This document shows positions 43,808-53,332 of a DNA stretch of 64,000 nucleotides, piece by piece; the stretch's first letter is position 1, and each line of letters begins with the position of its first letter. The notes below the pieces were generated by a model. The model was not told the DNA's origin, did not search any database, and saw nothing but the letters and a program-made list of their open reading frames with translations. The position numbers were made by a program, and so were the translations under genes. Origin of the DNA: Algoriphagus sanaruensis (lineage in GTDB: Bacteria; Bacteroidota; Bacteroidia; Cytophagales; Cyclobacteriaceae); the NCBI RefSeq assembly GCF_001593605.1, contig NZ_CP012836.1:868001-932000 (forward strand). Reading direction: 5' to 3'.

Positions 43808-43815
43808 CAAATTTA
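43808..43815 (-). promoter_or_regulatory. Bacteroidota -7 promoter box
   Basis: On the minus strand TAAATTTG fits TAnnTTTG, 17 bases before the ATG of the small membrane protein. Confidence 0.5.
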
Positions 43816-43863
43816 AACCTTTACTCCGAAAACGTCCACAACTTTAGCATAGTTTCCCAAGTC

Positions 43864-44664
43864 ATGTCCAATTTGAGTACCCGAGCAGAACAGCTTGCCG
43901 CATTTGATCGATTGTTGACCATTATGGATGAGCTGCGTGCACAATGTCCTTGGGATAAAAAGCAAACGACGGAGAGCCTCAGACATTTAACGATAGAAGA
44001 AACCTTTGAATTATCGGATGCCATTTTGGAGGGGAATCCCGAAGAAATAAAAAAAGAACTGGGAGACATCTTATTGCATATCGTTTTTTATGCAAAGATT
44101 GGCTCTGAAGAAGGCAATTTTGATATTTCCACCTTGATCCATTCTTTGTGTGAGAAATTGGTCCGACGCCATCCCCACATTTATGGAGATACAGTTGCGC
44201 AAGATGAAGAAACTGTCAAGCAAAACTGGGAAAAGATCAAGTTGAAAGAAAAAGGGAATAGTTCTGTTCTAGGAGGGGTTCCCAAATCATTGCCAGCTTT
44301 GATCAAAGCCATGCGAATCCAAGAAAAAGCCCGCGGTGTAGGTTTTGATTGGGAAGAAAAGCAGCAGGTTTGGGAAAAGGTTGAGGAGGAGATGAAAGAG
44401 TTTCAAGCAGAATTTAATGCAGCCTCCGAGGAAGAAATCGACCATGAAAAGGCGACAGGCGAATTTGGTGATCTTCTTTTTTCGCTCATTAATTACGCCC
44501 GTTTTATTGACATCAATCCTGAAGAGGCGTTGGAGCGAACAAACCTTAAATTCATCAAGCGGTTTCAATATCTAGAAAATGCTGCTCGCGAGGCTGGCAA
44601 AAACTTGAGTGATATGACCCTCGCTGAAATGGACGTTTATTGGAATGAGGCCAAGAAAAAATAA
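43864..44664 (+). CDS. mazG: nucleoside triphosphate pyrophosphohydrolase MazG
   Basis: 266 aa, the two-domain MazG. First domain: CPWDKKQTTESLRHLTIEETFELSDAI with the helix EELGDILLHIVFYAKIG-type metal site. Second domain: VEEEMKEFQAEF and EFGDLLFSLINYARF. It hydrolyses NTPs to NMP plus pyrophosphate, cleaning nucleotide pools. Single gene, divergent from the small cysteine membrane protein. Confidence 0.94.
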   Translation: MSNLSTRAEQLAAFDRLLTIMDELRAQCPWDKKQTTESLRHLTIEETFELSDAILEGNPEEIKKELGDILLHIVFYAKIGSEEGNFDISTLIHSLCEKLVRRHPHIYGDTVAQDEETVKQNWEKIKLKEKGNSSVLGGVPKSLPALIKAMRIQEKARGVGFDWEEKQQVWEKVEEEMKEFQAEFNAASEEEIDHEKATGEFGDLLFSLINYARFIDINPEEALERTNLKFIKRFQYLENAAREAGKNLSDMTLAEMDVYWNEAKKK

Positions 44665-44778
44665 TCCTACTCAGAAAGTCCAGAAACTTGAAATTTCGTA
44701 ATTCCGATATGAGTGGGCTTTCCAAATAACCATGAAAATTTCAATTAACTCAATAAATAGATAACTCAATTTTCAGCT

Positions 44779-45168
44779 ATGCCCAATCAAGTAATTTTCA
44801 CCCCAGAAGCTCCTGCACCGATCGGTCCCTATTCCCAAGCTATATTAGCGGGTAATACCTTATATGTTTCTGGTCAAATCGCTTTAGATCCTGATACGGG
44901 AGACTTGATCAATGAAAATATTACAGAGGAGACTCATGCTGTCATGAAAAACATGGAGGCCATTTTAAGAGCTGCCGGTTTTGGATTTGGAGATATAGCT
45001 AAGTGTACCATTTTTATTCGCGACATGGGGCAGTTTGCAACGATCAATGAAGCTTATGGGCAATATTTTAAAGTTAATCCTCCTGCCCGGGAAACAGTCG
45101 AGGTGAGCAAACTCCCTAAGAATGTAAATGTGGAAATTTCTTGCATTGCGATAAAAGCGGGCAGTTGA
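44779..45168 (+). CDS. ridA: RidA family protein (2-iminobutanoate deaminase)
   Basis: 129 aa. IGPYSQAILAGNTLYVSGQIALDP and the tail ARETVEVSKLPKNVNVEISCIAIK carry the conserved Arg and substrate-pocket residues of RidA. It hydrolyses reactive enamine/imine intermediates of PLP enzymes. Normal length. Confidence 0.93.
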   Translation: MPNQVIFTPEAPAPIGPYSQAILAGNTLYVSGQIALDPDTGDLINENITEETHAVMKNMEAILRAAGFGFGDIAKCTIFIRDMGQFATINEAYGQYFKVNPPARETVEVSKLPKNVNVEISCIAIKAGS

Positions 45169-45206
45169 ATCTCATTCCCTTTCATAGCGAAACGATCGTG
45201 AGCGCC

Positions 45207-45656
45207 ATGTCCCAAGAGGAAGTCTTGGGACAACTTAGGGCTGTGACTCGTGAAGCTAATTTTTTAGACGCCCGTACCCAGACTTTAGCTGATGTCAAAT
45301 TCAATGGTTTGGTGGGCAGGCAGAAGTTTCGAATCTCTAGAGTCATTCGAAGAGGGGAGACTTTTCTCCCACTTATTGAGGGGAGGGTAGAGAAAACTCC
45401 GCGTGGAAGTATCATTTTTTTAGCTTATCGGTTATTTCCTGTGGCCTTATTTTTTTTGATTTTCTGGAGTGTAGTTTTGGTGTCATTTGCCATATTTTAT
45501 GGGTTAGCTTTGGAGAATTGGCAAAACGCCATGATTTGCAGCCTTCTCGCGGTGGTCAATTACATGCTTTGCGTCTTTTTCTTTCACCGGCAGGTAAAGG
45601 CTTCGCGGGCGATTTTTCATCAACTCATTAATTTTCATTTGAAAGGCAAGGATTAA
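45207..45656 (+). CDS. hypothetical membrane protein
   Basis: 149 aa from the ATG at 45207; a TTG-started frame from 45141 would overlap ridA. Two membrane spans (about residues 78-100 and 107-127) lie between a polar N-terminus and a short basic tail (FHRQVKASRAIFHQL). Not recognised. Runs with ridA and ends before the fumC promoter. Confidence 0.65.
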   Translation: MSQEEVLGQLRAVTREANFLDARTQTLADVKFNGLVGRQKFRISRVIRRGETFLPLIEGRVEKTPRGSIIFLAYRLFPVALFFLIFWSVVLVSFAIFYGLALENWQNAMICSLLAVVNYMLCVFFFHRQVKASRAIFHQLINFHLKGKD

Positions 45657-45692
45657 ATCGCTGCTGGTCTAGGCAAAAGGAGGGTTTGATTG

Positions 45693-45700
45693 TAACTTTG
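45693..45700 (+). promoter_or_regulatory. Bacteroidota -7 promoter box of fumC
   Basis: TAACTTTG fits TAnnTTTG, 35 bases before the fumC ATG. Confidence 0.55.
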
Positions 45701-45735
45701 CGCCCGTATCAATTCAAACCCATTTACCAAAAATT

Positions 45736-47136
45736 ATGACTATCCGTATCGAGAAGGACACCATGGGACCTGTTGAGGTGCCTGCTGACAAATATTGGGG
45801 TGCACAGACGCAGCGCTCCATAAATAATTTTAAAATCGGTGGTGAGAAAAACCGCATGCCAATCGAGATTGTTCGAGCTTTTGCGATTTTGAAAAAAGCG
45901 GCGGCACTGACTAATGCTGAACTTGGCGTATTGACACAGGATAAAGCAGAGATCATTGCTCAAGTATGTGATGAGATCCTTGCTGGCAAATTGGACGATC
46001 AATTTCCATTGGTGATCTGGCAGACTGGATCTGGGACGCAGTCTAATATGAACGTAAATGAGGTGATTGCCTACCGCGCCCACGTACTATTGGGAGGCTC
46101 TTTGGAGGATGCAAAAAAGAAAATTCACCCCAATGATGACGTGAATAAATCTCAGTCCTCTAATGATACCTATCCTACTGCGATGCACATTGCTGCATAC
46201 CAAATGGTGGTAGAAAACACCATACCAGGGGTACAAAAATTAAGAGACACCTTAGCTGCTAAAGCAGAGGCATTCAAAAATGTGGTGAAAATCGGTCGAA
46301 CTCATTTTATGGATGCTACTCCGCTCACCCTTGGTCAAGAATTTAGTGGCTATGTAGCCCAGCTTGATCATGGATTGAGGGCTTTGAAAAATACGTTGGC
46401 TCATTTATCAGAGCTAGCACTTGGCGGAACAGCCGTGGGAACAGGATTGAATACTCCACAAGGCTATTCAGAATTAGTGGCTAAGAAAATTGCGGAGCTA
46501 TCCGGACATCCATTTGTTACTGCTCCAAATAAATTTGAGGCATTAGCTGCCCATGATGGAATGGTGGAATCGCATGGAGCTTTGAAGCAAATGGCAGTTT
46601 CCTTGATGAAAATTGCGAATGATATTCGAATGCTTTCTTCTGGACCTAGATCAGGAATTGGTGAAATTTTAATTCCTGAAAACGAACCGGGATCTTCCAT
46701 TATGCCTGGTAAAGTCAATCCAACTCAAGTGGAAGCCATGACGATGGTGGCAGCGCAAGTGATGGGAAATGACGTGGCCATCTCTATTGGAGGATCTAAT
46801 GGTCACTTTGAACTCAACGTGTTTAAGCCATTGATTGCAGCTAACTTCCTACAGTCGGCACGTTTGATCGGTGATGCATGCGTCTCATTCAACGATAACT
46901 GCGCCATTGGTATTGAACCAAATACCCCGATGATCCAACGTCATTTGGAAAACTCCTTGATGCTAGTTACTGCGCTTAATACGCATATTGGCTATGAAAA
47001 TGCCGCGGCAATTGCCAAAAAAGCGCATAAAGAAGGAACAAGCCTTCGTGAAGCTGCCATTGCTCTTGGACTACTTACCTCTGAGCAATTTGACGAGTGG
47101 GTGAAGCCAGAAGATATGATTGGAAGCTTGAAATAA
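45736..47136 (+). CDS. fumC: class II fumarate hydratase
   Basis: 466 aa. [16 protein letters not shown], the [24 protein letters not shown] region and the catalytic-serine loop [16 protein letters not shown] identify the fumarase/aspartase superfamily, class II fumarase branch. It interconverts fumarate and malate in the TCA cycle. Full length; its own promoter and terminator make it a monocistronic gene. Confidence 0.96.
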   Translation: MTIRIEKDTMGPVEVPADKYWGAQTQRSINNFKIGGEKNRMPIEIVRAFAILKKAAALTNAELGVLTQDKAEIIAQVCDEILAGKLDDQFPLVIWQTGSGTQSNMNVNEVIAYRAHVLLGGSLEDAKKKIHPNDDVNKSQSSNDTYPTAMHIAAYQMVVENTIPGVQKLRDTLAAKAEAFKNVVKIGRTHFMDATPLTLGQEFSGYVAQLDHGLRALKNTLAHLSELALGGTAVGTGLNTPQGYSELVAKKIAELSGHPFVTAPNKFEALAAHDGMVESHGALKQMAVSLMKIANDIRMLSSGPRSGIGEILIPENEPGSSIMPGKVNPTQVEAMTMVAAQVMGNDVAISIGGSNGHFELNVFKPLIAANFLQSARLIGDACVSFNDNCAIGIEPNTPMIQRHLENSLMLVTALNTHIGYENAAAIAKKAHKEGTSLREAAIALGLLTSEQFDEWVKPEDMIGSLK

Positions 47137-47158
47137 GAGTTATTTAATTAAAAAAGTA

Positions 47159-47197
47159 AAGCCCTTGCAACCTAAGCTTGCAAGGGCTTTTTTTTGT
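47159..47197. terminator. strong terminator between fumC and the DinB gene
   Basis: AAGCCCTTGCAA, 7-base loop, TTGCAAGGGCTT, then eight more T. Confidence 0.9.
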
Positions 47198-47207
47198 GAT
47201 TCATGGA

Positions 47208-47735
47208 TTAAAATCCAACGAATGCTGGTGGCTCTACCCCCACTGCTCGTAAATAAGCAATAGCAGAGCCTCGGTGATGAGTACCATGATCCATCAATAA
47301 AGCTTCCACTTGTCTGATGCTTACTTGATTGCCGAAGACATCCATTTTTTGTGCCTCTTCAGCTGGAGATAAGGCCTTGATGCTAGCAGAACCGTAATCG
47401 TAAGCTTCTGCCACATAGGCTGCCAATTGCTCTCGAGTGGCAGTGGCCAAATCCAAGGTTGGAGTATTTTCAGCACCTTTCAAATAGCCTTTGGATATGC
47501 CAACAATAGAGCTTGCGATATGATGAATTTGTTCCTTGAAGCTCATCGCACCTGGGTCAGTCTTGTAATCCATTCCAGAGTCGGGCATTTTGGCCAAAAC
47601 ATCTAAGGTAAACTGCTTACTGTTTTCCCATTTACTTAGGTATTCTTCTTTGGTAGTCTGTGCAGAGACAATAGTTCCAGAGAAAAAGAAAGCAGCAAAT
47701 AGAGCTGCAAAAGTTACTTTCATTAAATTTTTCAT
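47208..47735 (-). CDS. DinB family protein, secreted
   Basis: 175 aa. Signal peptide (VTFAALFAAFFFSGTIVSAQ), then a DinB-like four-helix bundle with metal-histidine positions at IHHIASSI near residue 70 and LLMDHGTHHRGSAIAYLRAVG near residue 147. DinB proteins are thiol-dependent metalloenzymes in some lineages; substrate unknown. Exported form is common in Bacteroidota. Confidence 0.85.
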   Translation of the reverse strand: MKNLMKVTFAALFAAFFFSGTIVSAQTTKEEYLSKWENSKQFTLDVLAKMPDSGMDYKTDPGAMSFKEQIHHIASSIVGISKGYLKGAENTPTLDLATATREQLAAYVAEAYDYGSASIKALSPAEEAQKMDVFGNQVSIRQVEALLMDHGTHHRGSAIAYLRAVGVEPPAFVGF

Positions 47736-47812
47736 AAGTGAACAATGTTTAGAGGATGGTTAAAGTTCAAGGATTGAATCTGTAATTCAAATCGAAAGTC
47801 TAATTTTAACCC

Positions 47813-48388
47813 ATGAGAAAATTCTTTTGGTTCATTGCTGTAGTCGTCGTTCTTTCTTCCTGTGAAAAAAATTGGCTTCCTAGGCCGACAGGGTATAATC
47901 GAATTGATCTCCCCGCTCATGATTATCAACAACTCCCAGAAGGATACCCGTATCAGATGGATGTATCAAAGTACAGCATAGTGGAGCCAGATTCGTTTAA
48001 TCTTCAGGAAAAGGCCTGGATCAACCTTAACTATCAGGAGTTCGGAGCAAAAGTTCACTTAACCTATAAGCGTATTGATGGGAAGGATGTCGATTTTAAA
48101 ACCCTTTCGAATGACGCCTTTAAGCTTACCGCTAAGCATCAAATTAAAGCCTATGGAATTGATGAGGGAGTTTTAATAACGCCAAATGGATATTCTGCTG
48201 TTGTAGCTGAACTAACTGGTGAGGTTCCTACCCAATTTCAGTTTTTTGTAACCGATTCCACCAAGCACTTTCTCCGAGGGGCACTCTATTTCAATACAGC
48301 CACAAAAAACGATTCCCTTGCTCCGGTAATCGAATACATCAAGATTGATATGACCCATTTGATGAATTCAGTTAAATTTTTGGATTAA
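47813..48388 (+). CDS. gldD: gliding motility lipoprotein GldD
   Basis: 191 aa. Lipoprotein signal (IAVVVVLSSC), then RPTGYNRIDLPAHDYQQLPEGYPYQMDVSKY, the characteristic GldD opening. GldD is needed for gliding motility or type IX secretion in Bacteroidota and sits in the envelope. No other gld genes are adjacent. Convergent with the Na+ symporter across a terminator. Confidence 0.93.
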   Translation: MRKFFWFIAVVVVLSSCEKNWLPRPTGYNRIDLPAHDYQQLPEGYPYQMDVSKYSIVEPDSFNLQEKAWINLNYQEFGAKVHLTYKRIDGKDVDFKTLSNDAFKLTAKHQIKAYGIDEGVLITPNGYSAVVAELTGEVPTQFQFFVTDSTKHFLRGALYFNTATKNDSLAPVIEYIKIDMTHLMNSVKFLD

Positions 48389-48511
48389 TCGAGATAAGTT
48401 GGTTTCGAGGTCCATTCGATTTTGATCTTTGGTTTTTTTTAAACTTCAACCATCTCAATTGATCGAAATTTTTAACCCACAACTTCCACCAATTGGAATG
48501 CTTTGGAACAA

Positions 48512-48545
48512 AAAAGCCTGCCCTTTGCTAAAAAGGCAGGCTTTT
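48512..48545. terminator. terminator between gldD and the symporter
   Basis: AAAAGCCTGCC, loop, GGCAGGCTTTT. Symmetric A- and T-runs allow use from either side; most useful to the minus-strand symporter and gldD. Confidence 0.75.
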
Positions 48546-48567
48546 CCATGTCAAATGGCTTTGCGTT

Positions 48568-50343
48568 TTATTTAAGCGACTTCCAAGATTTTACAATTAA
48601 AATACCTCCGATCAGCGCAATGATAGCGGCAATTAAGCCTGCTGAGATTTCGCCGTAAATGAAAAATCCAGTCGAAAACAAGGCCGAATAAACCATAAAT
48701 GTCCCGGTAATCATCAGTCCGATTTCCTTTCCCAATGTGCCTTTTTCTTCTTTTTCAGAAGGATATCGTTCTAAGACTTTTTTCCATCCTAAAGAGGCTG
48801 GTCTTACTTTTCTATAAAAAGACAACAAGACTTCATCTTTTTCCGGTTGGGTCATAAAAGTGACCAATAGCCAACCAATGGTGGTAATGGAAACAGAATA
48901 GATAAGTTTCAAATAGGATTGGTCCGCAGCGATATCGATAAGTCCGATTTTTGGATTGATTACTTCAAAAAAGATCGCTACGACAAAGGAAATGGCCATT
49001 GCTGAAATTTCGGTGTAAGCGTTTATTCTCCACCAAAACCATCTTAAAATGAAAATCAAACCTGTTCCAGCTCCGATTTGAAGGAGGATTTGGAAGGCAT
49101 CCAAAGCAGAAGACAAGGCAAGCGCTAATAGCGCTGAAAGCACCATCAGAACTACCGTGGAGATCCTTCCGACAGCAACCAATTGCTTGTCTGTTGCCTC
49201 AGGCTTGATAAATCGAAGGTAGAAATCATTCACCACGTAGCTAGAACCCCAGTTCAGGTGAGTAGATAGGGTTGACATTACCGCAGCGATCAAGGAAGCC
49301 AAAACGATCCCAATTAATCCGGTCGGTAAAAAGGACAGCATCGCAGGATAAGCCAAGTCATCACCTAATTTATCCACAGGAATATTTGGGAAGGCAGCTT
49401 GGAGATCGGAAATATTTGGGAAAATCACCAAGGAAGACAAGGCTACAATAATCCATGGCCAAGGTCTTAGGGCATAATGAGCCACATTGAAAAATAAAGT
49501 AGCTCCAATCGCATTTTTTTCATCTTTGGCAGAAAGCATTCGCTGAGCGATGTATCCACCACCTCCTGGCTCTGCTCCAGGATACCAAGTCGCCCACCAC
49601 TGAATTGCAATAGGAAGGATGAATATGGGGATGTAGACATTGGGATCACTAAAGTCAGGTACAAAGTCCAATTTCGTAGAAACAATGTCATGGCTTAATA
49701 AGCCACTCAACGAACCGATTTCTGGTAAATCCAAAACGTAATAGGCAGCACCGAAAGAACCGATCATTGCAATGAAAAACTGAAAGAAATCCGTCAAAAG
49801 GACACCTTTCAATCCTCCTAGCGAGCTATATACCACCGTTACGATGGAGGCTATCAATAAGGTCTGAACCGGAGATAACCCAAGCATTACACCTCCGATT
49901 TTAATGGCGGCCAAGGAAACGGTTGCCATAATAACCACATTGAAGAATACACCAAGATAAATTGCTCGGAATGCCCTCAGAAAGGCAGCTCCTTTTCCAG
50001 AATATCGTAATTCGTAAAATTCTAAGTCAGTGGTAACCTCTGATCTTCTCCAAAGTTTTGCATAGACGAATACGGTTAGCATTCCCGTCAAAAGGAAAGC
50101 CCACCATGCCCAGTTCCCTGCCACACCATTTTTTCGAACAATGTCGGTCACAAGGTTGGGAGTATCTGCAGAAAAGGTGGTTGCTACCATGGATACGCCA
50201 AGAAGCCACCAGGGCATATTTCTACCGGAAAGGAAAAACTCTTTCGCCGAGCTCCCCGCAGTTTTTGCGGTAAATAGACCGATCAATAAAGAGATAATAA
50301 AGAAGGCTGCAATTATGCCCCAATCCAAGGCGGTTACATTCAT
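48568..50343 (-). CDS. sodium:solute symporter family transporter
   Basis: 591 aa with about 14 membrane spans; the SSF-type N-terminus (IIAAFFIISLLIGLFTAKTAG, SAKEFFLSGRNMPWWLLGVSMVATTFSADTPNLVTDIV). The substrate could be a sugar, amino acid or acid; the motif around GRNMPWW alone does not decide it. Inner-membrane Na+-driven uptake. Single gene, convergent with gldD. Confidence 0.9.
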   Translation of the reverse strand: MNVTALDWGIIAAFFIISLLIGLFTAKTAGSSAKEFFLSGRNMPWWLLGVSMVATTFSADTPNLVTDIVRKNGVAGNWAWWAFLLTGMLTVFVYAKLWRRSEVTTDLEFYELRYSGKGAAFLRAFRAIYLGVFFNVVIMATVSLAAIKIGGVMLGLSPVQTLLIASIVTVVYSSLGGLKGVLLTDFFQFFIAMIGSFGAAYYVLDLPEIGSLSGLLSHDIVSTKLDFVPDFSDPNVYIPIFILPIAIQWWATWYPGAEPGGGGYIAQRMLSAKDEKNAIGATLFFNVAHYALRPWPWIIVALSSLVIFPNISDLQAAFPNIPVDKLGDDLAYPAMLSFLPTGLIGIVLASLIAAVMSTLSTHLNWGSSYVVNDFYLRFIKPEATDKQLVAVGRISTVVLMVLSALLALALSSALDAFQILLQIGAGTGLIFILRWFWWRINAYTEISAMAISFVVAIFFEVINPKIGLIDIAADQSYLKLIYSVSITTIGWLLVTFMTQPEKDEVLLSFYRKVRPASLGWKKVLERYPSEKEEKGTLGKEIGLMITGTFMVYSALFSTGFFIYGEISAGLIAAIIALIGGILIVKSWKSLK

Positions 50344-50590
50344 GGAAAGAAGAGTTAAGGTGGGATTAGTTAATTTTTTTATAAAATTGACAGAAACTTA
50401 TCTAATAAATTTTTCTAATCTAAAGATAATTTGACTTTGACCAAATAATTTTATTTGTCGGCTTCTGATCTTGATCAAATTATCTAGTATTTCCTGAATG
50501 TTTCTTAATTCCCTCCTTTTTTGGGATTTTCGATTTCAAGATTTTAAGTTTTGATAATTTACCGATAAAGCCCCTCTCTTTGACCTCCGA

Positions 50591-50598
50591 TAGTTTTG
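50591..50598 (+). promoter_or_regulatory. Bacteroidota -7 promoter box
   Basis: TAGTTTTG fits TAnnTTTG, 24 bases before the ATG at 50623. It lies at the edge of a longer TTG-started frame, supporting the later start. Confidence 0.55.
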
Positions 50599-50622
50599 CA
50601 TCAAAAGATAAATTCCATTTTG

Positions 50623-52116
50623 ATGAAAAAACGTATCCTACTCTTAGCTTTTATTCCCTTTCTTTTTTCGTGTGAAAGGGATCCTCAGGTCAATCCTTCC
50701 CCTGAAACTCAGTTTTCTGAAATTTCCCGATTGCAGATCGGAGGCGAGGCTGCCGCTGAAATCACAGCCTACGATCCAGTCACCAGTCAACTCTTCGTTG
50801 TAAATAATAGCGATGGGTCTACCGTTGATGTGATTAATTTTTCAAATCCCTCCCAGCCCTACAAAGTATCGAGCATCCAGATTGCCTCGTTTGGTGGAGG
50901 AGTAAATAGCGTGGCGGTAAAAAATGGTCTTTTGGCAATTGCCGTAGAGGCTTCGGTCAAAACTGATAACGGAAGCATCGTCATTTTCAGGACTGATAAT
51001 TTGACCAATCCTGTGGCAAACGTTGCTGTAGGGGCATTGCCTGACATGGTTACTTTCAGTCCAAATGGTCGATTTATTATCTCTGCCAATGAAGGAGAGC
51101 CTAGTCCAGATTACGCCATTGATCCTCCTGGCACAGTTTCAATTATTGATGCGTTTTCGAATTTTCAAGTCACAACCTTGGGATTTGCTGCATTCGAAGG
51201 CCAGCTCAATGCTCTAAAATCTCAAGGATATCGTGTCTTTGGTCCTAATGCAAGCCTTTCGACGGATACCGAACCGGAGTATGTTGCAATTGATCAAAAT
51301 TCAGAAGTAGCCTGGATCACGCTGCAAGAAAATAATGGAATTGCCCGAATCAATTTGATCAATCAGACTGTGGAAGGCATTTTCCCATTGGGGCTCAAGG
51401 ATATTTCTCTAGTAGGTAACGAAATGGATGCAAGTGATCGAGACAATTCGATCAACCTGAAAAACTGGCCAGTTTATTCCTACTATCTCCCGGATGCAAT
51501 TGCATATTTCCATTCTGGGAACACGAATTATTTGATTACTGCCAATGAAGGTGATACTCGAGACTATCCAGGATTTGCAGAGGAGGCGCGAGTGAAAGAT
51601 TTGCAACTCAATCCCGCTAATTTTCCTAATTGGCAAGATCTAAGAAAAGACCAAAACTTGGGAAGGTACACCGTGACTACCTCGTCGGGAGATGATAATG
51701 GAGATGGAATTTATGAAGCCCTTTATGGCATCGGAGGAAGATCCTTTACCGTTTGGAATGGAGATAACGGCCAAAAGGTCCTGGATTACAATCGCCTCGA
51801 AAAGGATTTTTTGGAATATGCCTCTTCCAAATATGATGATGGACGAAGTGACAACAAAGGAGTGGAACCTGAAGCTGTTACCATTGGTCAGTCTGCTGAC
51901 AAAACGTTGGTTTTTATCGGATTGGAAAGATCAGATGCAGTAATGGTGTATGAGCTTAACAATGTAGCTGGCTTTTCACTTTTACAAGTTTTAGAAACCG
52001 GTGATGCGCCAGAAGGCGTCTTATTTATCCCTGCCGCAGAAAGTCCAAGCCGAAAGGATCTTTTGGTGGTCAGTTCAGAAGGAGACGGATTTCTGAGAGT
52101 TTACCAAAACCGATAA
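50623..52116 (+). CDS. choice-of-anchor I family lipoprotein
   Basis: 497 aa from the ATG at 50623. Lipoprotein signal (LLLAFIPFLFSC), then a propeller-like body with ANEGEPSPDYAIDPPGTVSIID, DTEPEYVAIDQNSEVAWITLQENN, ANEGDTRDYPGF and EGVLFIPAAESPSRKDLLVVSSEG. This is the choice-of-anchor I (alkaline-phosphatase-like surface) family. Surface or periplasmic; substrate unknown. Confidence 0.87.
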   Translation: MKKRILLLAFIPFLFSCERDPQVNPSPETQFSEISRLQIGGEAAAEITAYDPVTSQLFVVNNSDGSTVDVINFSNPSQPYKVSSIQIASFGGGVNSVAVKNGLLAIAVEASVKTDNGSIVIFRTDNLTNPVANVAVGALPDMVTFSPNGRFIISANEGEPSPDYAIDPPGTVSIIDAFSNFQVTTLGFAAFEGQLNALKSQGYRVFGPNASLSTDTEPEYVAIDQNSEVAWITLQENNGIARINLINQTVEGIFPLGLKDISLVGNEMDASDRDNSINLKNWPVYSYYLPDAIAYFHSGNTNYLITANEGDTRDYPGFAEEARVKDLQLNPANFPNWQDLRKDQNLGRYTVTTSSGDDNGDGIYEALYGIGGRSFTVWNGDNGQKVLDYNRLEKDFLEYASSKYDDGRSDNKGVEPEAVTIGQSADKTLVFIGLERSDAVMVYELNNVAGFSLLQVLETGDAPEGVLFIPAAESPSRKDLLVVSSEGDGFLRVYQNR

Positions 52117-52123
52117 AAAAAAT

Positions 52124-52154
52124 AGAGGTTGATTAAGTTCAGCCTCTTTTTTTT
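52124..52154 (+). terminator. intrinsic terminator
   Basis: AGAGGTTGA pairs with TCAGCCTCT (one G-U) and is followed by a long T-run, just after the choice-of-anchor gene. Confidence 0.75.
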
Positions 52155-52178
52155 CTCCAAAAGTGAGTTCTTTACGGC

Positions 52179-53246
52179 ATGAATAAAGAACTTATCCTTG
52201 CCTTGATCAAGGAGTATGGATTTACCAATGATGATTTCATTGAATTTAATCCCTTGGGAAATGGATTGATTCATGGTACCTATAAATTGATCACCCGGCG
52301 AGGTGCGTTTGTCCTTCAGGAATACAATCTTTCCGTGTTTCCATTTCCAGATCGGATTTCAACCAATCTTTCGATTCTAAAAGATAGCAATTGGGTAGAG
52401 ACATTGCCTTTTTTATTACCTCTTCCTGAGCGAACCACCTCGGGAGATCCCATTCCATTAATTGATGGGAAATATTGGCGACTTTTTCCATTTGTAGATG
52501 GGAAAACTTTAGAGCAGATTCAGAATCCTCAGCAAGCTAGACTAGCTGCAAGAGCTTTTGGTCAATTTACTGGAGCCTCCATCGGGGAAAATCTCGAGAA
52601 CTTCCAAGAAACTATCCCAAATTTTCATCGCCTCGATCTTCGATTCCAGAAGTTTGAAGAAGTGCTTTCAACTTCGAAAAATCTCAATCAAGAGGAAAGT
52701 CAAATTGCGGAATTCTACCAAGGTCAGAAGCCGTTAATTTATTGGTATTTGCAGCAAATTGAAAATCTACCGCTCAGAGTTACGCACAATGATACCAAGA
52801 TCAACAACTTGATTTTTTCCCAAAATCTCGACCAAGTCCAAGCTTTGATCGATTTGGATACCGTGATGGGAGGGTATTTGATGTATGATTTTGGAGACTT
52901 GGTGAGGACAGTGACTTGTAGTTTACCGGAGACTTCGACAAGTTGGAATGGGCTCTATTTTATACCCGAGCTTTTCAACGAATTGTTGGCAGGCTATTGG
53001 GATGGAGTGAAAGAGTTTTCGACCAAGGAGGAAAGTAAATCCTTACTCTTTGGAGGCGAAGTGATGACGCTGATCATGGGCTTGCGCTTTTTTACAGATC
53101 ATCTTCAAGGGAATATTTATTACAGGGTTTCCTATCTGGAGCAAAACTTACATCGGGCAAAAAATCAAATGATCTTTCTCGAAAGCCAGCAAAGGCATCG
53201 GGAAGTTTTATTGTCAAATTGGAGTAAAATCACAGGATTGGTTTAA
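52179..53246 (+). CDS. phosphotransferase, N-acetylhexosamine 1-kinase-like
   Basis: 355 aa, APH/choline-kinase fold. N-lobe: FNPLGNGLIHGTYKLITRRGAFVLQEYN. Catalytic loop RVTHNDTKINNLIF near residue 204 and metal site ALIDLDTVMGGYLMYDFGDLVRT near residue 226; the pair HNDTK plus IDLDTVMxG resembles NahK-type anomeric hexosamine kinases. It would make a sugar 1-phosphate; a nucleotidyltransferase that could follow it lies at 62224-63129, not adjacent. Confidence 0.8.
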   Translation: MNKELILALIKEYGFTNDDFIEFNPLGNGLIHGTYKLITRRGAFVLQEYNLSVFPFPDRISTNLSILKDSNWVETLPFLLPLPERTTSGDPIPLIDGKYWRLFPFVDGKTLEQIQNPQQARLAARAFGQFTGASIGENLENFQETIPNFHRLDLRFQKFEEVLSTSKNLNQEESQIAEFYQGQKPLIYWYLQQIENLPLRVTHNDTKINNLIFSQNLDQVQALIDLDTVMGGYLMYDFGDLVRTVTCSLPETSTSWNGLYFIPELFNELLAGYWDGVKEFSTKEESKSLLFGGEVMTLIMGLRFFTDHLQGNIYYRVSYLEQNLHRAKNQMIFLESQQRHREVLLSNWSKITGLV

Positions 53247-53332
53247 TTCTGGTTCAATTCGATATTATTTTCAAATTCTTGGGAAATGAGCCCCTCAGAA
53301 TTTATTTTGCCTGACGCTAAAATCAGTTTCTC